From Akkermansia muciniphila (GTDB lineage Bacteria > Verrucomicrobiota > Verrucomicrobiia > Verrucomicrobiales > Akkermansiaceae), in assembly GCA_945873305.1 (NCBI GenBank), contig CAMCCX010000003.1, positions 1 through 64,000 on the forward strand: a DNA stretch of 64,000 nucleotides, read 5' to 3'. Numbering within the stretch: the first letter of the stretch is position 1; each line of letters opens with the position of its first letter. The notes beneath the pieces are model-generated. The model was not told the origin of the DNA, ran no database searches, and saw nothing but the letters and a program-made list of their open reading frames with translations. Positions 10,848 to 20,494 of this stretch are shown piece after piece. The position numbers and the translations under genes are program-made.

Positions 10848-11108
10848 GTGGAAGTGATCTATACAAAACCGTTCCGCAAGGCCCTGTCTCGACTTCTTCC
10901 GCGCGAGATCGCCAACGTTGAGGAAGCGGTAGCCCTATACAAATACAACCGCGCCGACCCAGCCCTTCGCGACCACGCGCTTAAAGGGAAAATGAAGTCC
11001 CTCCGCGCCTTTTCGGCCGGTCACGACCTGCGCGTGATCTACCGCGAGGAAGGAGGATTAATTACCATCCTCCTCCTCGATGCGGGAACGCACAACCAGG
11101 TTTACTAA
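10848..11108 (+). CDS. RelE/YafQ-family mRNA interferase toxin (GTG start)
   Basis: YTKPFRKALSRL...LRDHALKGKMKSLRAFSAGHDLRVIYREEGGLITILLLDAGTHNQVY. Confidence 0.9.
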   Translation: MEVIYTKPFRKALSRLLPREIANVEEAVALYKYNRADPALRDHALKGKMKSLRAFSAGHDLRVIYREEGGLITILLLDAGTHNQVY

Positions 11109-11132
11109 CACCATCACTCCCGCCAAGCCACC

Positions 11133-11918
11133 ATGCCCGTCATCCTCGAAAATCTAGCTTGGCCGGAAATCGCCGCCCTTCGCGAAAAAAAGGGCGGCCT
11201 CCTGCTGCTTCCACTTGGCGCGACCGAGCAGCACGGCCCACACCTGCCGGTCGCGATGGACACCCTGTTAGCAGAAGCCGTCTGCCACGCGGCCTCCGAC
11301 ATAACAGGCGTCCCGGTCATGTCCGCCCTGCGCTACACCGTCTCCCAAGGGCACACTCCCAAATGGCCGGGGACCTTCTCGCTGCGGCACGAGACGTTCA
11401 TCGCCACCCTCCGCGACATCGCCGCGTGGGCCGTCGCTACCGGGTGGAAAAAACTCATCCTCATCAACTCCCACTTCGGCAATGACGCACCCGCCCGCGT
11501 CGCCTTGGACCAGCTCCGTCTCCTCCATCTTGGAAAACTCCAGATCGGCCTCATCCACGTCTTCAAGCTCAGCGACGCGATCTGGCAGGAATACACCCTG
11601 GATGCCGGCGACCTGCACGCCAACCAGGCGGAAACTTCGCTCATGCTGCACCTCCACCCGGAACTCGTCCACATGGACCGCCTGACCGAGGCCGACGATC
11701 CGGACCGCACCGGGGACAGCGTGTTCTGTTATCCCGTCGCCCAGACCAGCCTCAACGGCGTCACCGGCCATCCCTCACGGGCCACGGCCGAGCAGGGACG
11801 GATTTTGTTTCACGGCATGGTCCACGCCCTCGCGGAAAAAGTCACCGCGGCCATCTCCGAGACACCCCCGCTCGCCCCGGAGCATTGGGCGGACATCCCA
11901 TCGGTGCCTTATGATTGA
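11133..11918 (+). CDS. Creatininase-family amidohydrolase
   Basis: LLLPLGATEQHGPHLPVAMDTLLAEAV, LILINSHFGNDAPAR, GDLHANQAETSLML metal-site motifs. Confidence 0.9.
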   Translation: MPVILENLAWPEIAALREKKGGLLLLPLGATEQHGPHLPVAMDTLLAEAVCHAASDITGVPVMSALRYTVSQGHTPKWPGTFSLRHETFIATLRDIAAWAVATGWKKLILINSHFGNDAPARVALDQLRLLHLGKLQIGLIHVFKLSDAIWQEYTLDAGDLHANQAETSLMLHLHPELVHMDRLTEADDPDRTGDSVFCYPVAQTSLNGVTGHPSRATAEQGRILFHGMVHALAEKVTAAISETPPLAPEHWADIPSVPYD

Positions 11919-12324
11919 AGGTCCGTTCCAGGGCGGCTGCCTTTGCGGCGCCATTCGCTATCAAGTGAGTGGACCGGCATTGCAAACCAGTTATTGCCAC
12001 TGCGAGGACTGCCGCAAGGCCAGCGGCGCACCCGCCGTCGCATGGACGTTTTTCAAAACCGGCACACTCACATGGCTGCGCGGCAGTCCCAAGGTCGTGA
12101 ATTTCGCCGGCCGCGAGCGCTCCTTCTGTGGCGACTGCGGCACTCCACTCGTGTTTTTCGATCCGTCCATCCCGGAACTATTCGAAACGAACACCTGCAC
12201 GTTAGACAATCCCGCCTCTCACGCGCCAAGCGATCACTGCTGGGTGGCGGATGAAATCCCCTGGGCGTCAAAGCTCGCGGAGCTACCCCGCTACGAACTT
12301 TCCTCACCGCCGCCTCTTCCATGA
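11911..12324 (+). CDS. GFA-family (glutathione-dependent formaldehyde-activating-like) zinc protein
   Basis: GGCLCGAIRYQVSG, YCHCEDCRKASGAPAVAW, FCGDCGTPL cysteine motifs. Confidence 0.9.
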   Translation: MIEGPFQGGCLCGAIRYQVSGPALQTSYCHCEDCRKASGAPAVAWTFFKTGTLTWLRGSPKVVNFAGRERSFCGDCGTPLVFFDPSIPELFETNTCTLDNPASHAPSDHCWVADEIPWASKLAELPRYELSSPPPLP

Positions 12325-13007
12325 GCATTCCCCCATGCGCGGAAATCCCCACCGGATCATTTCTGATGGGCGGCATTCCGGAGGACAAGTTCGTCTCATC
12401 CGTGGAACTTCCGCAACACAAGGTCGCCATTGGCAATCGATTCGCCATGGGCGTCTTCCCGGTCACCCGTCGTGAGTGGTTTGAAGTCACCGGTGAAAAT
12501 CCCACGGACTCCACACTTCCCGTCACCGGAATCGACTTCCGACAAATCAGCCGGTTCCTGCGTCTTCTATCCGATCAATCCGGCAGGCAATTACGCCTAC
12601 CCAGCGAGGCCGAGTGGGAATACGCCTGCCGCGGGTCAAGCGTCACGATCTTCCCCGGCGGCAACAGCCTCGATGCCAGCCAGGCGAATTTTCTCTACGA
12701 CGAGTCCGGCGGAGAAGTAGGCCTCGGCTCCACCACTCCAGTCGGACACTACCCACCTAACACATTAGGCCTTCACGACATGCCGGGGAATGTCTGCGAA
12801 TGGACGGCGGACGCTTGGCACCCCGATTTCCACGACGCGCCTGCCGATGGTTCGCCATGGTTGGAGGGAGGAAAACCCGGTTGCCGCGTCATCCGCGGCG
12901 GCGCGTGGGACCACCTGCCGCGAGTCCTCCGCGCCTCGTGGCGGGATTGGGCGCCGGAAAGCGCCCGCTGGGACAACCTCGGATTCCGCGTGGCTCTCAC
13001 TCTCTAG
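12321..13007 (+). CDS. FGE/SUMF1-like domain protein
   Basis: IPTGSFLMGG, FPVTRREWFEV, LPSEAEWEYACRG, LGLHDMPGNVCEWTADAW, VIRGGAWD, LGFRVAL. Confidence 0.88.
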   Translation: MSIPPCAEIPTGSFLMGGIPEDKFVSSVELPQHKVAIGNRFAMGVFPVTRREWFEVTGENPTDSTLPVTGIDFRQISRFLRLLSDQSGRQLRLPSEAEWEYACRGSSVTIFPGGNSLDASQANFLYDESGGEVGLGSTTPVGHYPPNTLGLHDMPGNVCEWTADAWHPDFHDAPADGSPWLEGGKPGCRVIRGGAWDHLPRVLRASWRDWAPESARWDNLGFRVALTL

Positions 13008-13013
13008 CAATCC

Positions 13014-13880
13014 ATGGAACTCGCACTTTACAAAACCCTCTGGGGCCATGACGGCGGCTTGGGCCACGCCATCCAACTCTGCGCGGAGTCGGGCTTCCAG
13101 GGCATCGAGGGACCAGTTCCGCTGGATCCGGCGGGGCGGGCGGAGTTTTTTGAAACCCTCCATCAGTCCGGACTCGGATGGATCGCGGAAGTCAGCACCT
13201 GCACACCCGCAGGCTTTTATGTCCCTCTCCCCGGCCGGAGTGTGGAGCAGCACTTGGAATCCCTCGAAGACGGAATTATCCGCAGCCTCAAAGGCTCACC
13301 CCGCTTCATCAACACGATGGCCGGCTACGACGCGTGGAGTTTCAACGATTCGCTCCGTTTCCACACCGGTGTCGTCCGGCTTCAGGAAAAGCATGGAATC
13401 ATCATCTCCGTCGAAACCCATCGCGGTCGCTCCACCTATAATCCATGGCTCACCCGCGATCTGTTGGAAGCGCTACCGGACCTTCGGATCACCTGCGACT
13501 TCAGCCACTGGTGCGTCGTCAGCGAGCGTCTCGTTCTCGATGAATTCGATGACATCCTCGCGCTCACCGCCCGGCACGCCCACCACATCCAGCCGCGCGT
13601 CGGCTACAGCCAGGGGCCGCAAGTGCCGGACCCGCGCGCGCCGGAATACGCGGACGCACTCGCCGCCCACGAGCGCTGGTGGGCCGTCGTCTGGGATTCC
13701 ATGGCTGCCAGAGGCTTCACGAGATTCACCATGACCCCTGAGTTCGGCCCGGACGGATATCTCCAACAGACCCCCTTCACTCAAATCCCCGCCGCCGATC
13801 TCTGGGAGGTCAACCGCTGGATCGGCCTGAGACAGCGCGACCGGTTTCAACGTCATTTCCACAACCACCCGCCACGATGA
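13014..13880 (+). CDS. Sugar phosphate isomerase/epimerase-like (AP endonuclease 2 TIM barrel)
   Basis: ELALYKTLWGH..., SGFQGIEGPVPL, ISVETHRGRSTYNPW, ITCDFSHW, HIQPRVGY. Confidence 0.8.
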   Translation: MELALYKTLWGHDGGLGHAIQLCAESGFQGIEGPVPLDPAGRAEFFETLHQSGLGWIAEVSTCTPAGFYVPLPGRSVEQHLESLEDGIIRSLKGSPRFINTMAGYDAWSFNDSLRFHTGVVRLQEKHGIIISVETHRGRSTYNPWLTRDLLEALPDLRITCDFSHWCVVSERLVLDEFDDILALTARHAHHIQPRVGYSQGPQVPDPRAPEYADALAAHERWWAVVWDSMAARGFTRFTMTPEFGPDGYLQQTPFTQIPAADLWEVNRWIGLRQRDRFQRHFHNHPPR

Positions 13881-15055
13881 ATCCCGACCCGGAATTGCTA
13901 GAAAACATTCGTGCCGCAGCGGATCTGCCCCGTGAGCGGTCCTGTACGCTGCCTGCCGCAGCATACACCGACCCGGCGTTTCATGCCTTCGAGAACACGG
14001 AAATCTTTCACAAGGAGTGGATTTCACTCTGTCATGTCTCCCAGCTTCAGAAGCCCGGCGACTTCGTGCGCGTCGATCTTTGTGACGAGCCGCTCATCGT
14101 GCTGCGCGGCAAGGACGACGTCATCCGCGTGCTGTCCCGCACCTGCCGCCACCGCGGGATGGACGTCATGCCAAGCGGCTTCGGCCATCCGGACGAGGGG
14201 AACAAACGCGTCATCCTCTGCCCCTATCACATGTGGAGTTACGACCTGACTGGCAGGCTCGTCGGCGCGCCGGAAATGCAGCAGGCGGAGGACTTCGACC
14301 GCAGCGAGGTCTGTCTGCACGAGTTCCGCAGCGAAATTTGGGAAGGTTTTGTCTTCGTGGATCTATCAGGAAAAGCGCCGCCGCTCGCTGGCAAGCTCGC
14401 GGAGCTCAGGGAAAAGCTCATCGGCAAGTGGCACATGGCCGGGGCCGAAATCGTCTGGTCCGCTCACTGGGACTGCCCGTTCAACTGGAAGATCCTCGTT
14501 GAAAATTTCATGGAGTGCTATCATCACCTCGGCGCGCACCGCAAGACACTCGAACCCTTCCTCCCGGCGAAGGGCTGCTGGACAGAACCCTACAACGAGA
14601 ATTTCTCCGCCATGCACCTGCCGCTCAAGGAGGTCATGCAAAACGAAATCCGCAATGCAGGCCAAGCCGACACCGCCTTCCCCGTTTTCCCCGGGCTGAG
14701 CCTCGAAGACTGCCTGGAGTGGTCGATCTACCTCGCCTATCCGAACTGCCTTTTCTTTAACGCCCCGGACCGCGCCTATTGGTACCGCATCCTCCCCACC
14801 GGCCCGGAAACCAGCAGTCTCACCACCACCATGCTGATCCGGCCGGACGCCAAAACCATGCCAGACTACGAGGCCGTCCTCCAACGCGAGATCCAGGCCG
14901 GCATCGCATTCCACCTCGAAGATATGGAAATGTGTACCGCCACCCAGCACGGGATGAAATCCGCCGGCTACGCCCAGGGACGCCTCAGCCACCTGGAAGA
15001 AACCATCTGGCAGCTCCAAAAATACCTTGCTGCAGTCATCCACCGCTCCGCCTGA
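13877..15055 (+). CDS. Rieske-type aromatic-ring-hydroxylating / N-demethylating oxygenase, alpha subunit
   Basis: Rieske CRHRGMDV...CPYHMWSYDLTGRL and mononuclear-iron NFMECYHHLGAHRKTL motifs. Confidence 0.92.
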   Translation: MNPDPELLENIRAAADLPRERSCTLPAAAYTDPAFHAFENTEIFHKEWISLCHVSQLQKPGDFVRVDLCDEPLIVLRGKDDVIRVLSRTCRHRGMDVMPSGFGHPDEGNKRVILCPYHMWSYDLTGRLVGAPEMQQAEDFDRSEVCLHEFRSEIWEGFVFVDLSGKAPPLAGKLAELREKLIGKWHMAGAEIVWSAHWDCPFNWKILVENFMECYHHLGAHRKTLEPFLPAKGCWTEPYNENFSAMHLPLKEVMQNEIRNAGQADTAFPVFPGLSLEDCLEWSIYLAYPNCLFFNAPDRAYWYRILPTGPETSSLTTTMLIRPDAKTMPDYEAVLQREIQAGIAFHLEDMEMCTATQHGMKSAGYAQGRLSHLEETIWQLQKYLAAVIHRSA

Positions 15056-15124
15056 GCGCACCCGCCGGTATGACGAATGAAAAAACTCCTCATACTGGCC
15101 CCGTCCGTGCTTATCGTCCCGCAC

Positions 15125-15577
15125 ATGGCAGGCGACGATACCAACGACGGCGTGAGACGAGTGACCGTCTCGATGCGGGAGGAAACCTTTCAGGCCCTCG
15201 ACCGCCTCACCGCAGCACGTGGTTTCGAGAGCCGTTCCCAAGCGGTTGCCGAGATGATCCACCAGCACGCCGCCCAGCATTTGGGAAAAATCGGCACCGA
15301 AGTCATGGCCGGCACGCTTTCCTTGGTTTACGACGAGTCCAAGAGCACGCTGCTCCGGGATATTTCCCGCATCTTCCGCGACCACATCGCCGAAGTGATT
15401 TCCTCCCAGCACATTCTCCTCGAGGAAGAGCACGTGCTCGAAGTCATCCTCATGCAAGGCCCCGCCCGCACGCTGCGTGACATCACCAACAAACTCATCA
15501 CCTGCAAGGGCGTGAAAACCGCCCATCTCACCCTCACTCCCCACCTCATCCCGCCGCTCCACGCCAAACGCGCATGA
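15125..15577 (+). CDS. NikR-like ribbon-helix-helix transcriptional regulator with non-canonical metal site
   Basis: [38 protein letters not shown] plus NikR/ACT-like C-domain [52 protein letters not shown]. Confidence 0.8.
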   Translation: MAGDDTNDGVRRVTVSMREETFQALDRLTAARGFESRSQAVAEMIHQHAAQHLGKIGTEVMAGTLSLVYDESKSTLLRDISRIFRDHIAEVISSQHILLEEEHVLEVILMQGPARTLRDITNKLITCKGVKTAHLTLTPHLIPPLHAKRA

Positions 15578-16290
15578 ATCCACTCTTTGAAAGAACACTC
15601 CACGGCGCCGGCATGTGGTCCGCCGTCGTCTCCCGCGGCAAACGCCTCCGCCTCACCGACCTCGACGGCGGCTCCAACGTCGGCATGCTGCTCTACAACG
15701 CCCTCGAACGCACCGAGCGCTACAACATGCCGGACACGCTCAAGGGACAGCACATTTTCTATCTGCGAGCACCCTACTGCCTGCACTCGGACATGGGCCG
15801 TCTGCTAGCCTCCGTCACCGCGGACAGCGTCGGCTGGCATGACACCGTCTGCGGTCACTCGGACTCCGCGCGCGTGCTCGCCAAATACGGCGCGAACAAC
15901 TATCAGCAGGCCAGCAACGACTGGAACCGTAACACCCGCGATTGTTTCCTCATCGAGCTCGCGAAATGGGGGCTCGGGAAAAAAGACCTCGTCCCGAACC
16001 TCAATCTCCTCAGCAAAGTCGTCGCCGATGAGGAAGGAAATCTCTCATTCGTTCCGGAAAACTCGAAACCCGGCGACTTCATCGAACTGCGGTTTGAAAT
16101 CGACACGCTCGTCGTGCTCAACACCTGCCAGCATCCGCTCGATCCGGACCCGGTCTATCGCCACCGCCACGTGAAGCTCGAAGTCTTCGCCGGCGAACCG
16201 CCCGCCTTGGACGATCCATCACTCACCGTCCGACCGGAGAACCTCCGCGCCTGGGAGAACAATCAAACCTACCACACCCTCCGCTTCTGA
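15574..16290 (+). CDS. Urea carboxylase-associated family protein (carboxyguanidine deiminase subunit type)
   Basis: [59 protein letters not shown]; directly upstream of the second subunit and carboxylase. Confidence 0.9.
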   Translation: MNPLFERTLHGAGMWSAVVSRGKRLRLTDLDGGSNVGMLLYNALERTERYNMPDTLKGQHIFYLRAPYCLHSDMGRLLASVTADSVGWHDTVCGHSDSARVLAKYGANNYQQASNDWNRNTRDCFLIELAKWGLGKKDLVPNLNLLSKVVADEEGNLSFVPENSKPGDFIELRFEIDTLVVLNTCQHPLDPDPVYRHRHVKLEVFAGEPPALDDPSLTVRPENLRAWENNQTYHTLRF

Positions 16291-16925
16291 TGACCGAAAG
16301 CACGCTCAATCCCGAGGCCGCCATTTACCGCGAAGTCATTCCCGCGGGCGACTGGTGGGTCCACGAAATCAAGAAAGGCCAGACCCTGCGCATCCTCGAT
16401 CTCGAAGGAAACCAGGCCGCCGACACGCTCTTCTTCAGCGCCGCCGATCCCACCGAACGCTACAGCGCGGACCGCACTATCCAGGAGCAAGCCGCGCTCT
16501 ATCTGACCACCGGCACCAAACTAATGAGCACCGAAGGCAATCCCATGCTCACCATCACCGCCGACACCTGCGGGCGCCACGACACACTCGGCGGTGCGTG
16601 CTCGCGCGAGTCGAACACGATGCGCTACGCCCACGACAAGGAATGCATGCACGCCTGCCGCGACAGCTTCATCCGCGGCGCGCAGGAATGGAAAGTCGAG
16701 CTCACCAAGCGCGACATCACCTGCAACATCAACTTCTTCATGAACGTCCCGGTCTCGCCCGACGGCGGACTCACATTCGCCGACGGCATTTCCGCGCCGG
16801 GAAGATATGTCGAGATGCGGGCGGAGATGGACGTCGTCTGCCTGATTTCAAATTGCCCGCAGCTGAACAATCCGTGCAACGGGTGGAATCCCACGCCGGT
16901 CGAAGTGCTGATCTTCCCATCATGA
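16290..16925 (+). CDS. Urea carboxylase-associated family protein (second carboxyguanidine deiminase subunit type)
   Basis: [70 protein letters not shown]. Confidence 0.9.
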   Translation: MTESTLNPEAAIYREVIPAGDWWVHEIKKGQTLRILDLEGNQAADTLFFSAADPTERYSADRTIQEQAALYLTTGTKLMSTEGNPMLTITADTCGRHDTLGGACSRESNTMRYAHDKECMHACRDSFIRGAQEWKVELTKRDITCNINFFMNVPVSPDGGLTFADGISAPGRYVEMRAEMDVVCLISNCPQLNNPCNGWNPTPVEVLIFPS

Positions 16926-19900
16926 AAATCCTCATCGCCAACCGCGGGGAAATCGCCGCACGCGCCATCCGCACATTCAAGAAACTCGGCTATCAGAGCA
17001 TCGCCGTTTATTCCGATCCCGATTCCGGCGCGCCGCATGTGGATCTAGCGGATGAAGCCCATCTTCTCGGACCAGGTCCGGTTTCCGAGAGTTATCTACT
17101 CAAAGACAAGTTGCTGGAAATCGCCAGGAACTCGGAAGCCAGTGCGGTATTCCCCGGCTACGGATTACTCAGCGAGAACACCGACTTCGCCCGCATGTGC
17201 GAGGACGCCGGAGTCAAATGGCTCGGCCCCACGCCCGAGCAGATCATCGCCTTCGGGCTCAAACACGAAGCCCGCCGCCTGGCCGGCGACGCGGGCGTGC
17301 CACTCGTTCCGGGCACCGGCTTGTTGGAGAACGCGGAAGCTGCAATTCTCGCCGCGAAGGAAATCGGCTACCCCGTCATGCTTAAAAGCACCGCCGGCGG
17401 CGGCGGGATCGGCATGAAAGTCTGCCGCGATGAAGCCGAGCTTCTTCGGGAGTTCGAAAGCGTCGTTCGCTTAAGCGAGCGCAGTTTCGGATCCGGCAGT
17501 GTGTTCCTCGAGCGTTTCATCCAGCGCGGCCGCCATGTGGAAGTGCAGATTTTCGGCGATGGCAACGGCAGGGTGTTAGCGCTCGGCGAGCGCGATTGCT
17601 CGGTGCAGCGGCGGAACCAGAAAGTCTTCGAGGAAACCCCCGCGCCGGGGCTTTCCGATGAAACAAGATCCGCGCTCCACGCCGCGGCGGTGAAGCTGGG
17701 AGAGAGCGTGAACTACCGCTCGGCGGGCACCGTCGAATTCATCTACGACGCCGACCGCGATGACTTCTTCTTCCTCGAAGTGAACACCCGCCTGCAAGTC
17801 GAGCACGGCGTCACCGAGCTCGTCACCGGCATCGATCTGGTCGAGTGGATGGTCCGCCTCGCGCTCGATGAAACCTGGCAAATGCCGGAGATCTATCCGG
17901 CTCCCCAAGGCTGCGCGATCCAGGCCCGCGTCTATGCCGAGGACCCGAATCACAATTTCCGCCCGAGCTGCGGCCTACTAACGGAAGCGACATTTCCCGA
18001 GTGGACGCGCTGCGACGGTTGGATCGAACCGGGCACCGAGGTCAGTCCGTTTTATGATCCGCTGCTCGCCAAGGTCATGGTCCACGCCGCCGACCGAAAG
18101 GCAGCGGTTGCCAAGTTGGAGCAAGCGCTGGATGAGACGAAAATCTCCGGCATCGAGACGAATCTTCGCTACCTGCGCGGCATCGTCCGCTGGACGCCTT
18201 ACCTCAGTGGCGGCGTGGCGATGCGCGACATGGCGGATTTTTCCTACACGCCGCACACCATCGACGTGGTCTCGGCAGGCACGATGACGACTGTGCAGGA
18301 TTGGCCGGGCCGCGTCGGATATTGGGAAGTCGGCGTGCCGCCGTGCGGACCGTTCGACAATCTATCACTCCGCCTCGCGAACCGGCTTGTCGGAAATCCG
18401 GAAGGCACCGCCGCGCTGGAAATCACGATGACCGGGCCGACGCTGCGTTTCAACTCCGCGACGAGCATCGCGGTGGTGGGAGCTTCCGCGCTGCTGCTGA
18501 AGAACGGCGAGCCTGTGGCGATGAACGAACGCATCGAGATATCCGCGGGAGATGTTTTGAAGATCGGCCGCTTCGAAACGACCGGTGCGCGTGCCTACTT
18601 CGCGGTGTCGGGCGGGATCGAGTCGCCGGAATATCTCGGGAGTTGTTCGACATTCACGTTAGGAAAATTCGGCGGGCCGTTCGGACGCGCGCTCTTGCCG
18701 GGCGATGTGCTGGGAATATGGGGCGGGGACGTCTCGTCCCCGCATGAAGGGACGAGCCGTCCCTTCCCCTTATCTCACTCGTGGAAAATCGCCGTCCTCT
18801 ACGGCCCACACGGCGCGCCCGATTTCTTCCTCGATGAAGACATCGACACCTTTTTCGCTACGAAATGGGAAGTTCACTACAACTCCGCCAGAACCGGCGT
18901 CCGCCTCATCGGCCCGAAGCCAAAATGGGCGCGCACCGACGGCGGCGAAGCTGGCCTACACCCGTCTAACTTACACGACAACGCCTACGCCATTGGCGCG
19001 GTTGATTTCACCGGCGACATGCCCGTCATCCTCGGCCCCGACGGTCCGAGCCTCGGCGGCTTCGTTTGTCCGGTCGTGGTGGTGGACGCGGAGTTATGGA
19101 AACTCGGCCAGCTGCGGCCCGGCGACCTCATCGAGTTCGTCCCGGTCGATGAAGCGTGGGCGCGTGACCGCCAAATCGAAGTGACTGAATTCCTCGCCGG
19201 AGAGCGCACGGAACTATCCGATCCAGTGGCTGGCGAGCGCGGTTCCTGTTTCATCGATTCATTCGGCGAAGGTGACGAATCCGTGGTCGTCCGGCGCGCG
19301 GGTGACCGGTATTTCCTGATCGAGTTCGGCCCGCATCACCTCGACTTGAAACTGCGCTTCAAGGCCCACGTCGTTCACGAGTGGCTGAAGAAGCAAGACA
19401 TCGCGGGTATCATCGATCTCACGCCTGGCATCCGTTCCTTGCAGGTTCACTTCGATCCGGGCGTGATCGGGCGCTGCGATCTGTGGGAGAAAATCCGCGA
19501 AGGCATCGCGGCATTACCACCACTGGAGCAGATCGAGGTGCCGACGCGCATCGTCCATCTTCCACTGAGCTGGGACGACCCGAGCACCAAGGAAGCCATC
19601 CGCCGCTACATGCAGAGCGTGCGGCCCGATGCGCCGTGGTGCCCGAGCAATCTGGAGTTCATCCAGCGCATCAATGGGCTGGATTCCATCGACGAGGTTT
19701 ACAAAATTTTCTTCGAAGCATCCTATCTGGTGATGGGCCTCGGCGACGTCTATCTGGGCGCGCCCGTCGCCACGCCGCTCGACCCGCGCCACCGGATGGT
19801 GACCACGAAATACAACCCCGCGCGGACGTGGACGCCGGAGAACGCCGTCGGCATCGGCGGAGCCTATCTCTGCATTTATGGCATGGAAGGACCGGGTGGC

Positions 19901-20494
19901 TATCAGTTCACCGGCCGGACGATTCCCGTGTGGAACCGCTGGCGGAAGACGGAGGATTTCGAAAAGCCATGGCTGCTGCGGTTCTTCGACCAGCTGCGTT
20001 TCTATCCGGTGAGCGCGGAGGAACTGCTGCGTTTGCGGGAGGAAGTTCCGCGCGGCCGCCACAAGCTGGAGATCGAGGAAAAGGTGTTTCGTTTTTCCGA
20101 CTACGAGGCGTTCCTCGAGGCGCACTCGGAAGAAATCGACGCCTTCCAGACCAAGCAGCGCGCGGCGTTCGAAGCCGAGCGGAAGCGCTGGGAGGAAGCC
20201 GGACTATCGATGGATGCGCCTGCGGAAGCGGTTGTCGAAGTGGACGAGGTGGTGATCCCGGACGGATGTTTCACCATGGACAGCCCGGTCACCGGCAGCG
20301 TGTGGAAAATCGAGGTCAGCGTGGGATCGCTGCTCGTATCGGGCAGGTCGGCGCTGATCTTGGAAGCGATGAAAATGGAAATCCCGCTCGAAGCGGACGG
20401 CGACATCGAAATCGTCGAACTTCTGGTAGCCGAAGGCGCGAGCGTCCGCGCCGGGCAAGCATTGGTGATTGTGAAGCCCAACAATCCATCATGA
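16922..20494 (+). CDS. Biotin-dependent guanidine/urea carboxylase
   Basis: Biotin carboxylase start [27 protein letters not shown]-grasp [13 protein letters not shown], KipA/KipI-like AHS domains, C-terminal biotinyl motif [10 protein letters not shown]. Upstream in-frame ORF extension to 16355 disregarded. Confidence 0.94.
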   Translation: MKILIANRGEIAARAIRTFKKLGYQSIAVYSDPDSGAPHVDLADEAHLLGPGPVSESYLLKDKLLEIARNSEASAVFPGYGLLSENTDFARMCEDAGVKWLGPTPEQIIAFGLKHEARRLAGDAGVPLVPGTGLLENAEAAILAAKEIGYPVMLKSTAGGGGIGMKVCRDEAELLREFESVVRLSERSFGSGSVFLERFIQRGRHVEVQIFGDGNGRVLALGERDCSVQRRNQKVFEETPAPGLSDETRSALHAAAVKLGESVNYRSAGTVEFIYDADRDDFFFLEVNTRLQVEHGVTELVTGIDLVEWMVRLALDETWQMPEIYPAPQGCAIQARVYAEDPNHNFRPSCGLLTEATFPEWTRCDGWIEPGTEVSPFYDPLLAKVMVHAADRKAAVAKLEQALDETKISGIETNLRYLRGIVRWTPYLSGGVAMRDMADFSYTPHTIDVVSAGTMTTVQDWPGRVGYWEVGVPPCGPFDNLSLRLANRLVGNPEGTAALEITMTGPTLRFNSATSIAVVGASALLLKNGEPVAMNERIEISAGDVLKIGRFETTGARAYFAVSGGIESPEYLGSCSTFTLGKFGGPFGRALLPGDVLGIWGGDVSSPHEGTSRPFPLSHSWKIAVLYGPHGAPDFFLDEDIDTFFATKWEVHYNSARTGVRLIGPKPKWARTDGGEAGLHPSNLHDNAYAIGAVDFTGDMPVILGPDGPSLGGFVCPVVVVDAELWKLGQLRPGDLIEFVPVDEAWARDRQIEVTEFLAGERTELSDPVAGERGSCFIDSFGEGDESVVVRRAGDRYFLIEFGPHHLDLKLRFKAHVVHEWLKKQDIAGIIDLTPGIRSLQVHFDPGVIGRCDLWEKIREGIAALPPLEQIEVPTRIVHLPLSWDDPSTKEAIRRYMQSVRPDAPWCPSNLEFIQRINGLDSIDEVYKIFFEASYLVMGLGDVYLGAPVATPLDPRHRMVTTKYNPARTWTPENAVGIGGAYLCIYGMEGPGGYQFTGRTIPVWNRWRKTEDFEKPWLLRFFDQLRFYPVSAEELLRLREEVPRGRHKLEIEEKVFRFSDYEAFLEAHSEEIDAFQTKQRAAFEAERKRWEEAGLSMDAPAEAVVEVDEVVIPDGCFTMDSPVTGSVWKIEVSVGSLLVSGRSALILEAMKMEIPLEADGDIEIVELLVAEGASVRAGQALVIVKPNNPS
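18720..18771. repeat. 52-bp double-palindromic repeat, copy A, inside the carboxylase ORF
   Basis: ggggcGGGGACGTCTCGTCCCCgcatgaaGGGACGAGCCGTCCCttcccctt; reverse complement closely matches 47413-47464. Confidence 0.8.

Noticed and set aside
14366-15598. 410-aa minus-strand ORF
   Set aside because: Antisense to the Rieske oxygenase and NikR-like genes.
16355-16921. N-terminal extension of the carboxylase ORF
   Set aside because: Overlaps the CgdA/CgdB-type gene in another frame; the true start [18 protein letters not shown] is at 16922.
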